In this document: one piece after another, positions 8,391 through 17,176 of the stretch
Position numbering within the stretch: the first letter of the stretch is position 1
Layout of the letters: each line of letters opens with the position of its first letter
Assembly: GCF_000196235.1 (NCBI RefSeq)
Contig: NC_008541.1
Span: 1 to 64,000 of the forward strand
DNA from: Arthrobacter sp. FB24
GTDB taxonomy: Bacteria > Actinomycetota > Actinomycetes > Actinomycetales > Micrococcaceae
Length of the DNA stretch: 64,000 bases
Direction of reading: 5' to 3'
Position numbers and translations under genes: made by a program
Notes under the pieces: generated by a model
Database searches by the model: none
What the model was told of the DNA's origin: nothing
Seen by the model: the letters and a program-made list of their open reading frames with translations, nothing else

Positions 8391-11099
8391 ATGAGTGACG
8401 AAACACCCGAGGTTCCCGCGGATTCCGCCGGCCCCGTTGAGCCCGTTTTGGAGGGCGACGTGCTGGTCGACCGCGTGGAGCAGGTGGACCTGCAGACGGA
8501 AATGCAGCGCTCCTACCTTGACTACGCCATGGCCGTTATAGTCGGCCGTGCGTTGCCGGACGTCCGCGACGGACTCAAGCCGGTCCACCGCCGGGTTCTC
8601 TACGCCATGTTCGACGGCGGCTACCGCCCGGACCGCTCCTTCAACAAGTGCGCCCGCGTGGTGGGCGAGGTCATGGGCCAGTACCACCCGCACGGTGACA
8701 CGGCCATCTACGATGCCCTGGTGCGCCTCATCCAGGACTGGACCATGCGCTACCCGCTGGCCCTGGGCCAGGGCAACTTCGGTTCGCCCGGCAACGACGG
8801 CGCAGCAGCACCGCGGTACACCGAAACCAAGATGGCCCCCCTTGCCATGGAAATGGTCCGGGACATCGACGAGGAAACTGTCGATTTCCAGGACAACTAT
8901 GACGGCAAGAACCAGGAACCCACCATCCTGCCGGCCCGCTTCCCCAACCTGTTGGTCAACGGGTCCTCGGGCATCGCCGTCGGCATGGCCACCAACATTC
9001 CGCCGCACAACCTCCGCGAGGTTGCCGACGGCGTGCAGTGGTACCTGGCCAACCCGACTGCCAGCCGCGAAGAGCTGCTGGAAGAGCTTTTGCTTCGAAT
9101 CAAGGGCCCGGACTTCCCGACGGGGGCCACCATCCTGGGCCACAAGGGGATCGAGGACGCCTACCGCACGGGCCGCGGCTCCATCACCATGCGGGCCGTG
9201 GTCAATGTGGAGGAACTCGAGGGCCGTACCTGCCTGGTGGTCACCGAACTGCCCTACCAGGCCAACCCGGACAATCTGGCGATCAAGATCGCTGAACTCG
9301 TCAAGGACGGCAAGATCTCCGGAATCGCCGACCTGCGCGACGAAACGTCCGGACGTACCGGCCAGCGCCTCGTGATTGTGCTCAAGCGCGACGCCGTGGC
9401 GAAGGTGGTGCTGAACAACCTCTACAAGCACACCCAGCTGCAGGACAACTTCGCTGCAAACATGCTGGCCATTGTGGACGGTGTTCCGCGGACGCTCAGC
9501 CTGGATGCCTTCATCCGCCACTGGGTCGCCCACCAGATGGACGTCATCGCACGCCGGACCCGGTACCGCCTGCGCAAGGCCGAAGAGGAGGCGCACATCC
9601 TGCGTGCCCTCCTCAAGGCATTGGACATGCTGGACGAGGTCATCGCCCTCATCCGCGCGTCCAACACCACTGAAGCGGCCCGCGACGGCCTGATGCAGCT
9701 GCTGGACATCGACGAGCTGCAGGCCCGCGCCATCCTGGACATGCAGCTTCGCCGGCTTGCAGCGCTGGAACGCCAGAAGATCCAGGACCGCCACGCTGAA
9801 CTGGAGGCCCTGATCGCCGAGTACAACTCGATCCTTGCCTCGGAGGAGCGCCAGCGGGAAATCATCAGTACCGAGCTTTCCGAGATTGTCGCCAAGCACG
9901 GAGATGACCGCCGCACGAAGATCCTGATGGGTTTCGACGGTGACATGTCCATGGAAGACCTCATTCCCGAAGAGGAAATGGTGGTCACCATTACGCGCGG
10001 CGGCTACGTCAAGCGCACGCGCAGCGACAACTACCGCTCCCAGCAGCGCGGCGGCAAGGGCATCAAGGGCGCCCAGCTGCGCGGGGACGACGTTGTGGAG
10101 CACTTCTTCGTCACCACCACCCACCACTGGCTGCTGTTCTTCACCAACCTGGGACGTGTTTACCGCGCCAAGGCCTACGAACTTGTGGAAGCAGGGCGTG
10201 ACGCCAAGGGCCAGCACGTAGCCAACCTGCTGGCGTTCCAGCCGGACGAGCACATTGCCCAGGTGCTGGACCTCCGCGACTACCAGCACGCCCCGTACCT
10301 GGTGCTGGCCACCAAGCGCGGCCTGGTCAAGAAGACCCGCCTGGAGGACTACGACACCAACCGTTCCGCCGGCGTCATCGCGATCAACCTGCGCGACGGC
10401 GACGAACTCGTCTCCGCCCAGCTTGTCTCGGAAACCGATGACCTGATGCTGGTTTCACGGATGGGCCAGTCCATCCGCTTCACGGCCACCGACGATGCGC
10501 TGCGTCCGATGGGCCGGGCCACCTCCGGCGTGACCGGCATGAAGTTCCGCGAGGACGATGAATTGTTGGCGGCCGACGTCGTCAAGGACGGCTCGTTCGT
10601 CTTCATCGTCACCGAAGGCGGCTACGCCAAGCGGACCGCGGTGGAGGAATACCGCCTCCAGGGCCGCGGCGGCCTTGGCATCAAGGTTGGAAAATACCAG
10701 GAAGAGCGGGGCCATCTCGTAGGTGCCCTCATTGTCCAGGAAGAGGATGAAGTCCTCGTTGTCATGGAAGGAGGCAAGGTGGTCCGGTCCTCGGTGGCCG
10801 GAGTGCCTGCCAAGGGCCGTGACACCATGGGCGTCATCTTCGCCAAGCCGGACAAAAACGACCGCATCATCGAGGTGGCGCGGAACAGCGAACGCGGCCT
10901 GGAGGGTGAGGAGGCCGAAGCCATCGACCCGGAAAACCCGGCAGGAAGCCCGGCTGTGGCCGGGGATGACGTAACGTTGGCTGAAGGTGCCGGATCCCAT
11001 GGCGGGTCCGCAGAGGCAGATTCAGCACCGGCCGTGGAATCCGACGAGTCATCGGACAACGCTGAGCTGGACGAAGAAAATACCGGAGGTAACGAGTGA
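8391..11099 (+). CDS. gyrA: DNA gyrase subunit A
   Basis: Breakage-reunion subunit of gyrase. The catalytic tyrosine is Y143 in [10 protein letters not shown]. The quinolone-resistance region reads [10 protein letters not shown], with Thr and Asp at the positions equivalent to E. coli S83 and D87. The GyrA box QRGGKGIKG lies in the C-terminal beta-pinwheel near residue 550, so this is gyrase rather than topoisomerase IV. The 902-aa protein ends in an acidic, disordered tail of about 75 residues. ATG start 66 bases after gyrB. The TGA overlaps the GTG of the next gene, and GGAGGT at 11085-11090 inside gyrA serves that gene. Confidence 0.98.
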   Translation: MSDETPEVPADSAGPVEPVLEGDVLVDRVEQVDLQTEMQRSYLDYAMAVIVGRALPDVRDGLKPVHRRVLYAMFDGGYRPDRSFNKCARVVGEVMGQYHPHGDTAIYDALVRLIQDWTMRYPLALGQGNFGSPGNDGAAAPRYTETKMAPLAMEMVRDIDEETVDFQDNYDGKNQEPTILPARFPNLLVNGSSGIAVGMATNIPPHNLREVADGVQWYLANPTASREELLEELLLRIKGPDFPTGATILGHKGIEDAYRTGRGSITMRAVVNVEELEGRTCLVVTELPYQANPDNLAIKIAELVKDGKISGIADLRDETSGRTGQRLVIVLKRDAVAKVVLNNLYKHTQLQDNFAANMLAIVDGVPRTLSLDAFIRHWVAHQMDVIARRTRYRLRKAEEEAHILRALLKALDMLDEVIALIRASNTTEAARDGLMQLLDIDELQARAILDMQLRRLAALERQKIQDRHAELEALIAEYNSILASEERQREIISTELSEIVAKHGDDRRTKILMGFDGDMSMEDLIPEEEMVVTITRGGYVKRTRSDNYRSQQRGGKGIKGAQLRGDDVVEHFFVTTTHHWLLFFTNLGRVYRAKAYELVEAGRDAKGQHVANLLAFQPDEHIAQVLDLRDYQHAPYLVLATKRGLVKKTRLEDYDTNRSAGVIAINLRDGDELVSAQLVSETDDLMLVSRMGQSIRFTATDDALRPMGRATSGVTGMKFREDDELLAADVVKDGSFVFIVTEGGYAKRTAVEEYRLQGRGGLGIKVGKYQEERGHLVGALIVQEEDEVLVVMEGGKVVRSSVAGVPAKGRDTMGVIFAKPDKNDRIIEVARNSERGLEGEEAEAIDPENPAGSPAVAGDDVTLAEGAGSHGGSAEADSAPAVESDESSDNAELDEENTGGNE

Positions 11100-11743
11100 G
11101 TAATTCCGACTCATATCCCAAGCCGAACAGCAACACTCCCGGCGGGATCAGGCAGCCGGCGTCCGCTCCGCGCGTGAACGCCCCCGTACGTCCCCAGCAG
11201 CGGCCTTCGACGCCGGGTGCTCCGGCCCAGCGCCCCGTGGTCCCCGGCCAGCGTCCGGCGCAGGGGCCGCGCCCCGGCCAGGCACCCCAGGGTCAACGTC
11301 CCGGGGCTCCGGCCCAGCGGCCTGCCCAGGGCGGCGCCCAGGGTGCCCCGGGCCTGGTCAAGCCGGCTCCGAAGGCCAAGGTCCGCCGTGCCCGGCTTCT
11401 CATCAGCAAGGTGGACCCTTGGTCCGTGCTGAAGATGGCCTTCCTGCTGTCCGTTGCGCTTGGCATCGTCACTGTCGTTGCGGCCATCGTCCTGTGGACC
11501 GTCCTGGATCTCACGGGCATCTTCGACCAGGTGGACAGCCTGCTTGGAACCCTTGCCGGTTCCGAAGGCGGCGGGTTCGAACTGAAGAAGGTCGCTTCGC
11601 TGGGCCAGGTGGCCTCGTTCGCGGTCATCATCGCCGTGGTGAATGTGGTGCTCCTGACTGCCCTGTCGATGCTTTCGGCCGTGCTGTACAACATCTCCGC
11701 CACCCTTGTCGGTGGCATCGGCGTGACCCTCACGGACGATTAG
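11096..11743 (+). CDS. DUF3566 transmembrane protein
   Basis: A conserved actinobacterial membrane protein encoded directly after gyrA. The first 95 residues are rich in Pro, Gln, Ala and Arg and probably disordered in the cytoplasm. A DUF3566 core follows with two membrane segments, about [20 protein letters not shown] and [19 protein letters not shown]. The GTG start overlaps the gyrA stop and has a good GGAGGT 5 bases upstream, so it is probably translated with gyrA. Biochemical function is not established; the linkage to gyrA is the main clue. Confidence 0.85.
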   Translation: MSNSDSYPKPNSNTPGGIRQPASAPRVNAPVRPQQRPSTPGAPAQRPVVPGQRPAQGPRPGQAPQGQRPGAPAQRPAQGGAQGAPGLVKPAPKAKVRRARLLISKVDPWSVLKMAFLLSVALGIVTVVAAIVLWTVLDLTGIFDQVDSLLGTLAGSEGGGFELKKVASLGQVASFAVIIAVVNVVLLTALSMLSAVLYNISATLVGGIGVTLTDD

Positions 11744-11786
11744 TCCACGGAATTTCGCCGGAATTCCACCGGTGAAATGCCTCGAT

Positions 11787-11816
11787 TTGAGATCGGGCCG
11801 GGATGTGCTGTAAAGT
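11787..11816 (+). promoter_or_regulatory. Candidate promoter for tRNA-Ile
   Basis: TTGAGA at 11787-11792 and TAAAGT at 11811-11816 are separated by 18 bases and lie about 25 bases upstream of the mature tRNA end. Spacing and position fit a housekeeping sigma promoter. A 10-bp imperfect stem at 11752-11778 just upstream lacks a T-run and could be a weak end for the gyrA-DUF3566 transcript. Confidence 0.5.
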
Positions 11817-11841
11817 CATGTCTCGGCCCGATGAGGCATCG

Positions 11842-11915
11842 GGGCGTATAGCTCAGGCGGTTAGAGCGCTTCGCTGATAACGAAGAGGTCCCAGGTTCAA
11901 GTCCTGGTACGCCCA
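11842..11915 (+). tRNA. tRNA-Ile (GAT anticodon)
   Basis: Full cloverleaf. Acceptor GGGCGTA pairs with TACGCCC, the anticodon stem CTTCG/CGAAG encloses loop CTGATAA with GAT at 11876-11878, and the T arm is CCAGG TTCAAGT CCTGG. CCA is not encoded. tRNA-Ile next to tRNA-Ala after gyrA is a common actinobacterial arrangement. Confidence 0.97.
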
Positions 11916-11974
11916 CGGAACCTGCACAGGTTTTGGAAATGGTTCGGATAAAACCGGACCGGAACGGGGTGCAT

Positions 11975-12091
11975 GTGAAGAAGTTGCTGGTTGTTGCAGT
12001 GGCTATCGCAGGCGCGCTGCTCTTCAAGAAGGTGCAGGAATCCGAAGCCCGGAAAACGGTCTGGAGCGATTCGACTGACACAGTCGAGTAG
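11975..12091 (+). CDS. DLW-39 family small membrane protein
   Basis: A 38-aa protein starting at GTG 11975, with GGAACGGGG about 7 bases upstream. It begins MKKLLVVAVAIAGALLFKK, a single hydrophobic helix flanked by lysines, followed by a short charged tail with a Trp (VWSDSTD). Length, the lysine-rich start and position between the post-gyrA tRNAs match the DLW-39 family of small actinobacterial proteins, although here the family's Leu-Trp reads Val-Trp. Function is unknown. Confidence 0.8.
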   Translation: MKKLLVVAVAIAGALLFKKVQESEARKTVWSDSTDTVE

Positions 12092-12162
12092 TCCGGATCC
12101 CGGTACGGATGCTGGTCAGAAGGCATCCGGAACTAGGGTATGATTGACGGGTTGCTTCTTAT

Positions 12163-12238
12163 GGGGGCATGGCGCAATTGGTAGCGCACCTGCTTTGCAA
12201 GCAGGGGGTTCGGGGTTCGAGTCCCCGTGCCTCCACCA
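12163..12238 (+). tRNA. tRNA-Ala (TGC anticodon)
   Basis: Acceptor GGGGGCA pairs with TGCCTCC (one G-U). The anticodon stem CCTGC/GCAGG encloses TTTGCAA with TGC at 12196-12198. The T arm is CGGGG TTCGAGT CCCCG and CCA is encoded at 12236-12238. A -10-like TATGAT at 12139-12144 lies upstream. Confidence 0.97.
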
Positions 12239-12245
12239 TAAGGAA

Positions 12246-12281
12246 GGCCCCGGAATGCGGAAACGCAATCCGGGGCCTTTT
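12246..12281 (+). terminator. Intrinsic terminator after tRNA-Ala
   Basis: A 9-bp stem (12246-12254 with 12269-12277), one A-A mismatch, an inner TGCG/CGCA stem capped by a GAAA tetraloop, and TTTT at 12278-12281. Confidence 0.88.
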
Positions 12282-12368
12282 GCTTTGCCCTCAGTCGTTG
12301 CGCTTCGCCTAGTCGTCCATGACAGCCCACGGCGCCGGCTCCACGGAGGCACCATTACTGTTGGAACG

Positions 12369-13283
12369 GTGACCTTCTTCCTTGCCACCTTGGGCGTGCT
12401 CGGCGTGGCCTCATCCGGGCCCCTCATCGCCGCTACACTGGGCGCCACCACTGTCAGTGCGCTGGCCATCGCCTTTTGGCGCAATGCCATCGGAGCCGTC
12501 GTGATGGCCACCCCCGTCCTGGTGGGCAATCCCCGGCAGTTCGGTAAGGTGACGCGCCGCGAGTTCCGCTGGTCGGCCCTGGCTGCAGTGGCTCTTGCCC
12601 TGCACTTCGCGTGTTTCATCACCTCCCTCCAGCTCACGTCCGTAGCCGCGGCCACGGCGCTGGTCTGCCTCCAGTCCGGCTGGATCGCAGTGTTTCAGCT
12701 GTTCAGGGGCGTACGCCACCGCTGGCAGGTACTGGTGGGCCTTGGAATGGCGTTCGGCGGCGTTGTCGCCATCACGGGGTTCGACATGGGCACCTCGCCG
12801 GATGCCCTGCTCGGGGACGTTCTGGCGGTGGCAGGAGGCGCGCTGGCCGGCCTCTACACGCTGGCGGGCGGCAAGGCACGCGAAACCATGACCACCGGTA
12901 CCTATACGACGCTCTGCTACGGCATGTGCGCGTCCCTGGTTGCCGTGCTGGCCCTCGCTTCCGGACAGCCGCTCGTGGGCTTTGAGGCGGCCGGCTGGCT
13001 GGGGATCGTGGCCATTACCGTGTGCGCCCAGCTGGTGGGGCATACGGCCTTCAACCACCTGCTGGCCACCATGAGCCCGCTGCTGGTTTCGATGATCATC
13101 CTGCTGGAGATTCCCGGTGCCGCGGTGCTGGCCGCCGTGTTCCTGGCTGAGACGTTGCCGGGAGGCACCTATGCCGGGCTGGCACTCATTCTGGTAGGGC
13201 TTGCCGTCGTGGTGGCCGGGCAGCGGCGCAGGCGGCCCCCGCCGGCCGGCGAAGCCCGCCTGGCGGAGCTGGGAACGGACTGA
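12369..13283 (+). CDS. DMT/EamA-family transporter (putative metabolite exporter)
   Basis: An integral membrane protein with about ten hydrophobic segments and two EamA repeats, typical of drug/metabolite exporters. The first helix is VTFFLATLGVLGVASSGPL and the last is near GLALILVGLAVVVAGQ. The substrate cannot be inferred. The start is uncertain. The open frame runs back through tRNA-Ala, but the only upstream ATG (12255) lies inside the tRNA terminator, so GTG 12369 (304 aa) is preferred. A GGAGG at 12345-12349 is too far from it to be convincing. Convergent with the next gene, 48 bases away. Confidence 0.78.
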   Translation: MTFFLATLGVLGVASSGPLIAATLGATTVSALAIAFWRNAIGAVVMATPVLVGNPRQFGKVTRREFRWSALAAVALALHFACFITSLQLTSVAAATALVCLQSGWIAVFQLFRGVRHRWQVLVGLGMAFGGVVAITGFDMGTSPDALLGDVLAVAGGALAGLYTLAGGKARETMTTGTYTTLCYGMCASLVAVLALASGQPLVGFEAAGWLGIVAITVCAQLVGHTAFNHLLATMSPLLVSMIILLEIPGAAVLAAVFLAETLPGGTYAGLALILVGLAVVVAGQRRRRPPPAGEARLAELGTD

Positions 13284-13331
13284 GCCCCGCTGGTGCTGGT
13301 GGGGGCGCCGGGCCTGAGAGCCGGGCTGGAG

Positions 13332-14207
13332 CTACTGGCCGCCGCGGCGCACGGGCTGGGCGGAGTTCACGGTGTGAATGGCCCGCAGGAGCTTGGCCGG
13401 GAAGTACACGGAGAAGAACACCACCATGGGTGCCTTGAGGGCCATCTTCTTGACGTTGTGGGCCTTATAGGTTCGGTCGAACCTGGTCACGTAGTACCGG
13501 TAGTCGCGCGGTGAGTCCTCGAGGCGGCGGGCGGACATTCCGGACACCATCTGGGGCCAGTACTGCACGCGCAGGTCATGGTCCGCCAGATGCAGGGACA
13601 AATCAATGTCCTCATGCATCTCGTCTTTTTCATCCCGGCAGGTTTCGTCCCGGATGGTTTCCCAGGCTGAACGGCGCAGCGCCATATTAGAACCGAAGAG
13701 GAAGTGGTACTGGTGCTTGGCAAGCTTGAGCATTAGCTGGCGCATCTTGTCGTCCGCTTTGAGCCCGAAGCGGCGCATCGGCATGTCGTAATACACCACG
13801 GGGCCGGTGGCAGCCTGGACGGCGGGGTCGAGGAAGGCCTTCTGGACCTGTTCCACCCAGTCCGGTTCCACCACGGAGTCTGCATCGATCCGGCCCAGGA
13901 CATCGCCGGTGGCGTGGTTGAGGCCGAAATTCCGGGTCGGGATGAGGCCCTGGTCCCGATCCTGGCTCAACAGGATGATGGGACTTTCCGGATATTCCTG
14001 CTGCATCTGGCGCACTATGTCCGCTGTGCGGTCCTTGGACATGTTGTCCACAACGATGATCTCCGCCGCCGGCACCGACTGGTAGATGGCCGCAATGAGG
14101 CACTGCCTGATGACGCTTGCCTCGTTGTATGCCGGTATGACGATGGATACGCCCGGCATAAGCGCAGCGTCGTGCGAGGCATCCTCGGGGGATCTATCGG
14201 GTGACAT
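13332..14207 (-). CDS. Family 2 glycosyltransferase
   Basis: A 291-aa GT-A fold enzyme that probably adds a sugar from a nucleotide donor to a cell-envelope acceptor. The N-terminus has VSIVIPAYNEASVI, then VVDNMSKDRT, the DXD-type motif GRIDADSVVEPDW for the metal and donor, and EDIDLSLHL as the probable catalytic-base segment. A hydrophobic, basic stretch near the C-terminus (KAPMVVFFSVYFPAKLL) may be membrane-associated. The ATG at 14207 is preferred because the longer frame would run through the terminator of the upstream gene. Donor and acceptor are unknown. Confidence 0.85.
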   Translation of the reverse strand: MSPDRSPEDASHDAALMPGVSIVIPAYNEASVIRQCLIAAIYQSVPAAEIIVVDNMSKDRTADIVRQMQQEYPESPIILLSQDRDQGLIPTRNFGLNHATGDVLGRIDADSVVEPDWVEQVQKAFLDPAVQAATGPVVYYDMPMRRFGLKADDKMRQLMLKLAKHQYHFLFGSNMALRRSAWETIRDETCRDEKDEMHEDIDLSLHLADHDLRVQYWPQMVSGMSARRLEDSPRDYRYYVTRFDRTYKAHNVKKMALKAPMVVFFSVYFPAKLLRAIHTVNSAQPVRRGGQ

Positions 14208-14266
14208 CACCACAAATTTAGCACCCTTGTGGGCCGCAGCCCGGGACTGCGGGTGAAGGTCGGGGA

Positions 14267-14314
14267 AACAACAGAGGAGGCCCGCACACAAATGTGCGGG
14301 CCTCCTCTGTTGTT
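14267..14314 (-). terminator. Perfect 21-bp hairpin terminator of the 11-mer repeat gene
   Basis: Arms at 14267-14287 and 14294-14314 are exact reverse complements around a 6-base loop. On the minus strand it lies 25 bases after the stop at 14339 and is followed by TTGTTT. The A/T-rich outer ends make it work in either direction. Confidence 0.88.
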
Positions 14315-14338
14315 ATGCCGTCCCGTGACGGCCGGTTT

Positions 14339-15286
14339 CTAGTTCTCGTTTGCCTTGGCGGAACCGTTGTTCATGCTCGAAGCGATGTTCTTCACAGCGG
14401 TCTTGGCATCCGTAGCAACCTTGGCAGCCTCGTCCTTGGCATCTTCGGCGGCGTCGGCAGCCTTCGCCGCTGCGTCGTCTGACGCATCGGCAGCGGCGTC
14501 CGCTGCATCAACGGCCTTTTCGCCAGCGGTTGCCGTGGCGTCCTTGGCCGCGGCAGTGACGTCGTTGACCGTGGTGGCGGCAACTGGTGCGGGCGTTACC
14601 GGCGCGGGGGTCTTCCAAGGATCCTCAACGGGCTTGGACGCCTTCCATGCTGCGACGCCGGCGGCGACGGCTGCTGCGATGACGCCGAAAATAAGAAGTC
14701 CGCGGTGCTTCGGCTTCTGCGGCTTGGCCACTTCGCCGGTGACAACCCGGGTGGCCTCTGCTGCTGCGGCCTTGAGTTGGTGGCCTGCGGCCTGGGCCTG
14801 ATCCTGGATGGAATGCACAACGCCGGAATCCGCAAGCTTCTGGGCGACGGCATCCACGTGCGCCGGTGCGCTTTCGAGCGTGCGGTGCACTGCCTCGGAA
14901 GCGTGGCCGATCTGGTCCGAGAGCCTGGGCAGGTATTCCACCACCACGCGGTCGCGGGCCTGGGAGATGACGGGGGTGGCTTTGTCCAGTGCTTCGTGGA
15001 GGCGCGGGGTGGCACTGTCCACAACGTCATGGATCTTGGGCGCGAGGTGTGCGAGCCCGTCCTGGATGCGCGGCGTTACGGTGGCAACGCCGTCGGCCAG
15101 GTTGTGGGCCGCAGATTTGAGCCCTTCCTGGATCTTCGGGGATGCTGTGTCAATGCCGTGCTGCAGGCGGGGAACCGCCCAGTCCACGGCTGCTTCTACG
15201 CGGGGGGCTGCCCAATCCTTGGCGTTCTCTACCGCGCTGCTGACTGACTGCTCCAGGTCACGGGCAATACGATCCGATTTCTTCAC
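14339..15286 (-). CDS. Membrane-anchored protein with eight 11-residue (hendecad) repeats
   Basis: A 315-aa protein I cannot name. Residues 24-111 are eight contiguous 11-residue units of the form D-x-A-x-P-[RK]-[ILV]-x-x-[GA]-[ILV], seven with Pro at position 5. Such 11-mers give long amphipathic helices in apolipoproteins, LEA proteins and synuclein (family knowledge). A helical, charged region follows to about 190, then one membrane segment near 196-215 (GLLIFGVIAAAVAAG), a Pro-rich linker, and an Ala/Asp/Lys-rich tail (about 240-305) of AADAA-type repeats. No signal peptide is visible, so the repeats are probably cytoplasmic. GTG start with GGGAGGT 5 bases upstream. A membrane-shaping or stress role is inference only. 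Confidence 0.8.
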   Translation of the reverse strand: MKKSDRIARDLEQSVSSAVENAKDWAAPRVEAAVDWAVPRLQHGIDTASPKIQEGLKSAAHNLADGVATVTPRIQDGLAHLAPKIHDVVDSATPRLHEALDKATPVISQARDRVVVEYLPRLSDQIGHASEAVHRTLESAPAHVDAVAQKLADSGVVHSIQDQAQAAGHQLKAAAAEATRVVTGEVAKPQKPKHRGLLIFGVIAAAVAAGVAAWKASKPVEDPWKTPAPVTPAPVAATTVNDVTAAAKDATATAGEKAVDAADAAADASDDAAAKAADAAEDAKDEAAKVATDAKTAVKNIASSMNNGSAKANEN

Positions 15287-15441
15287 AACTACCTCCCGAT
15301 TAATGTGACGGTTCTGTTGTTAGCCTACGTGGATTGACCTCCACCGGCTATTCTTCGAACCCATTTCCGGCCGATTTCACCTAGCGCGGAACTGGCTGGA
15401 AGGCCTGATGCCGTGCTGGGCCGACGTGGAACAATGGGCCT

Positions 15442-15987
15442 ATGACTGCCATAGCAACTGCAAAAGCAACCATCCACACCAGCCTCGGCGACATCGTCGT
15501 TAACCTCTTCGGCAACCATGCGCCCAAGACGGTTAAGAACTTCGTTGGCCTGGCCACGGGCGAGCAGGCCTGGACCCACCCGGAAACCGGTGAGGACAAG
15601 ACCGGAACCCCGCTGTACAACGGCACCATCTTCCACCGCATCATCAAGGATTTCATGATCCAGGCCGGCGATCCCCTGGGCCGCGGCGTGGGCGGACCGG
15701 GCTACAAGTTCGACGACGAAATCCACCCCGAGCTGACCTTCAACGAGCCGTACAAGCTGGCCATGGCCAACGCCGGCATCCAGATGGGCAAGGGCACCAA
15801 CGGCTCGCAGTTCTTCATCACCACCATCCCCACCGACTGGCTGCAGGGCAAGCACAGCATCTTCGGTGAAGTCGCTGACGAGGAATCCAAGAAGGTCGTG
15901 GATGCCATCGAAGGTGTCCGCACGGGCATGGGCGACCGCCCGGTCGAGGATGTCGTTATTAACAGCATCGATGTCGAGCAGCTCTAA
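15442..15987 (+). CDS. ppiA: Cyclophilin-type peptidyl-prolyl cis-trans isomerase
   Basis: A 181-aa cytoplasmic cyclophilin that catalyses prolyl isomerisation during folding. Core motifs are NFVGLATG, FHRIIKDFMIQAGDP (active-site Arg and Phe), MANAGIQMGKGTNGSQFFIT and the Trp-containing WLQGKHSIFGEV. There is no signal peptide or lipobox. The actinobacterial insertion between NFVGLATG and FHRII (WTHPETGEDKTGTPLYNG) is present. ATG start; divergent from the repeat protein. rhomboid follows 6 bases later. Confidence 0.95.
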   Translation: MTAIATAKATIHTSLGDIVVNLFGNHAPKTVKNFVGLATGEQAWTHPETGEDKTGTPLYNGTIFHRIIKDFMIQAGDPLGRGVGGPGYKFDDEIHPELTFNEPYKLAMANAGIQMGKGTNGSQFFITTIPTDWLQGKHSIFGEVADEESKKVVDAIEGVRTGMGDRPVEDVVINSIDVEQL

Positions 15988-15993
15988 CCCCTC

Positions 15994-16875
15994 ATGAGCT
16001 ACGGAATTCCGGCGGCCGAGCCGTCCGCGCAGATTCCGGTGTGCCCCCGGCACCCGGACAGGCCTTCCTATGTCCGGTGCCAGCGCTGCGGGCGCCCGGC
16101 TTGCCCGGAATGCCAGCGGGCGGCCGCCGTCGGATTCCAATGCATTGACTGCGTCAACGAAACAAAACGTACGACGCAGGCAGCCAGGACGGTCTACGGC
16201 GGAACCGCCGTCGCCGGCCGGCCCCTGGTGACCTTCGGGATCATCGCAGTATGCGCGCTCGTCTACGTGCTCCAATGGATAGTTCCCAATGACGGGATCT
16301 ACCAAAATTTCGCTTTCGCCACGGTCTACGCCACCCCCGAGTACGGGGTCTTCGAACCATGGCGCATGCTGACCTCCGCGTTCCTCCATTCCCAGGGTTT
16401 CATCCTTCACATCGTGCTGAACATGTACATGCTGTGGATGTTCGGGCAGGCACTTGAACCCCTCCTCGGGCGTATCCGTTTCCTGGCTCTCTACCTGCTG
16501 GCTGCGGTGGGCGGATCCGTCGGCTACCTCCTGCTGACGCCGTCCTATACTCCCGGCCAGCAGCTCGCCGGCGTCGTGGGGGCGTCCGGTGCCATCTTCG
16601 GACTCTTCGGCGCCATGCTGGTGGTACAGCGCCACCGCGGCGGGGACACGAAGCAGCTTTGGGTGCTGATCGCCATCAATGGGGTCATCGGCTTCATCGT
16701 CCCTCAGATTGCCTGGCAGGCCCACCTTGGCGGCCTGGTCACGGGTGCTGCCTGCGCCGCAGCCATCGCTTACGCCCCCCGCGGTCCGCGACGCTGGCTC
16801 TGGCAGTCGGCAGGCCTTGTGCTCGTGCTGGGCCTGCTAGTCGGGGCCACCGCCTTGCGAATGGCCGGCGCCTAA
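15994..16875 (+). CDS. Rhomboid-family intramembrane serine protease with N-terminal zinc-finger-like segment
   Basis: A 293-aa protein. Residues 17-53 hold a B-box-like cysteine/histidine pattern (CPRHPDRPSYVRCQRCGR, then CPEC and CIDC). The rhomboid domain has about six membrane helices. The catalytic serine is S198 in GASGAIFG and the histidine is H244 in QAHLGG; the oxyanion-site region HIVLNMYMLWMFG is present. Substrates are unknown. It starts 6 bases after ppiA and is probably cotranscribed with it. Confidence 0.92.
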   Translation: MSYGIPAAEPSAQIPVCPRHPDRPSYVRCQRCGRPACPECQRAAAVGFQCIDCVNETKRTTQAARTVYGGTAVAGRPLVTFGIIAVCALVYVLQWIVPNDGIYQNFAFATVYATPEYGVFEPWRMLTSAFLHSQGFILHIVLNMYMLWMFGQALEPLLGRIRFLALYLLAAVGGSVGYLLLTPSYTPGQQLAGVVGASGAIFGLFGAMLVVQRHRGGDTKQLWVLIAINGVIGFIVPQIAWQAHLGGLVTGAACAAAIAYAPRGPRRWLWQSAGLVLVLGLLVGATALRMAGA

Positions 16876-16904
16876 GCACTTCCCGGGCCCCTCCCGGCCT
16901 CTAA

Positions 16905-17065
16905 CCCGCACGGTCTGCGACCGCGTGTGCGGACGCCCACGCCGCTGCCTGCGGTCCGCCGCCCTGCGAAGCACACAACCTTGCCGCCGCCCTGGGGCCC
17001 ATCCGCCGCCCTGCGGCCCATCCCGCGTCTGCGACCCATCCCGCGGTCCCGCGTGCTTCCCGCTG
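16905..17065. repeat. Imperfect C-rich short repeats in the gap after the rhomboid gene
   Basis: CCGCCGCCCTGCG occurs twice, and CCCATCCCGCG-type units recur over about 160 bases. They are degenerate, with no regular period. No open frame here looks like a protein. Confidence 0.5.
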
Positions 17066-17176
17066 CCGCACACCAAGCCGCCTGCTGACCCACAACACTT
17101 GGGCTCAGTGGATTTCGGCATGCCAGAACGAACCCTTTCCGTCAGGTGCTGCAGGAGCCAGCCGCCCGCCGGGAAG

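Noticed and set aside
11752..11778. Hairpin after DUF3566 as an intrinsic terminator
   Set aside because: Stem is plausible but there is no T-run; left as a remark only.
12144..12368. N-terminal extension of the DMT transporter through tRNA-Ala and its terminator
   Set aside because: The added residues are translated tRNA and hairpin sequence and are unlike the family.
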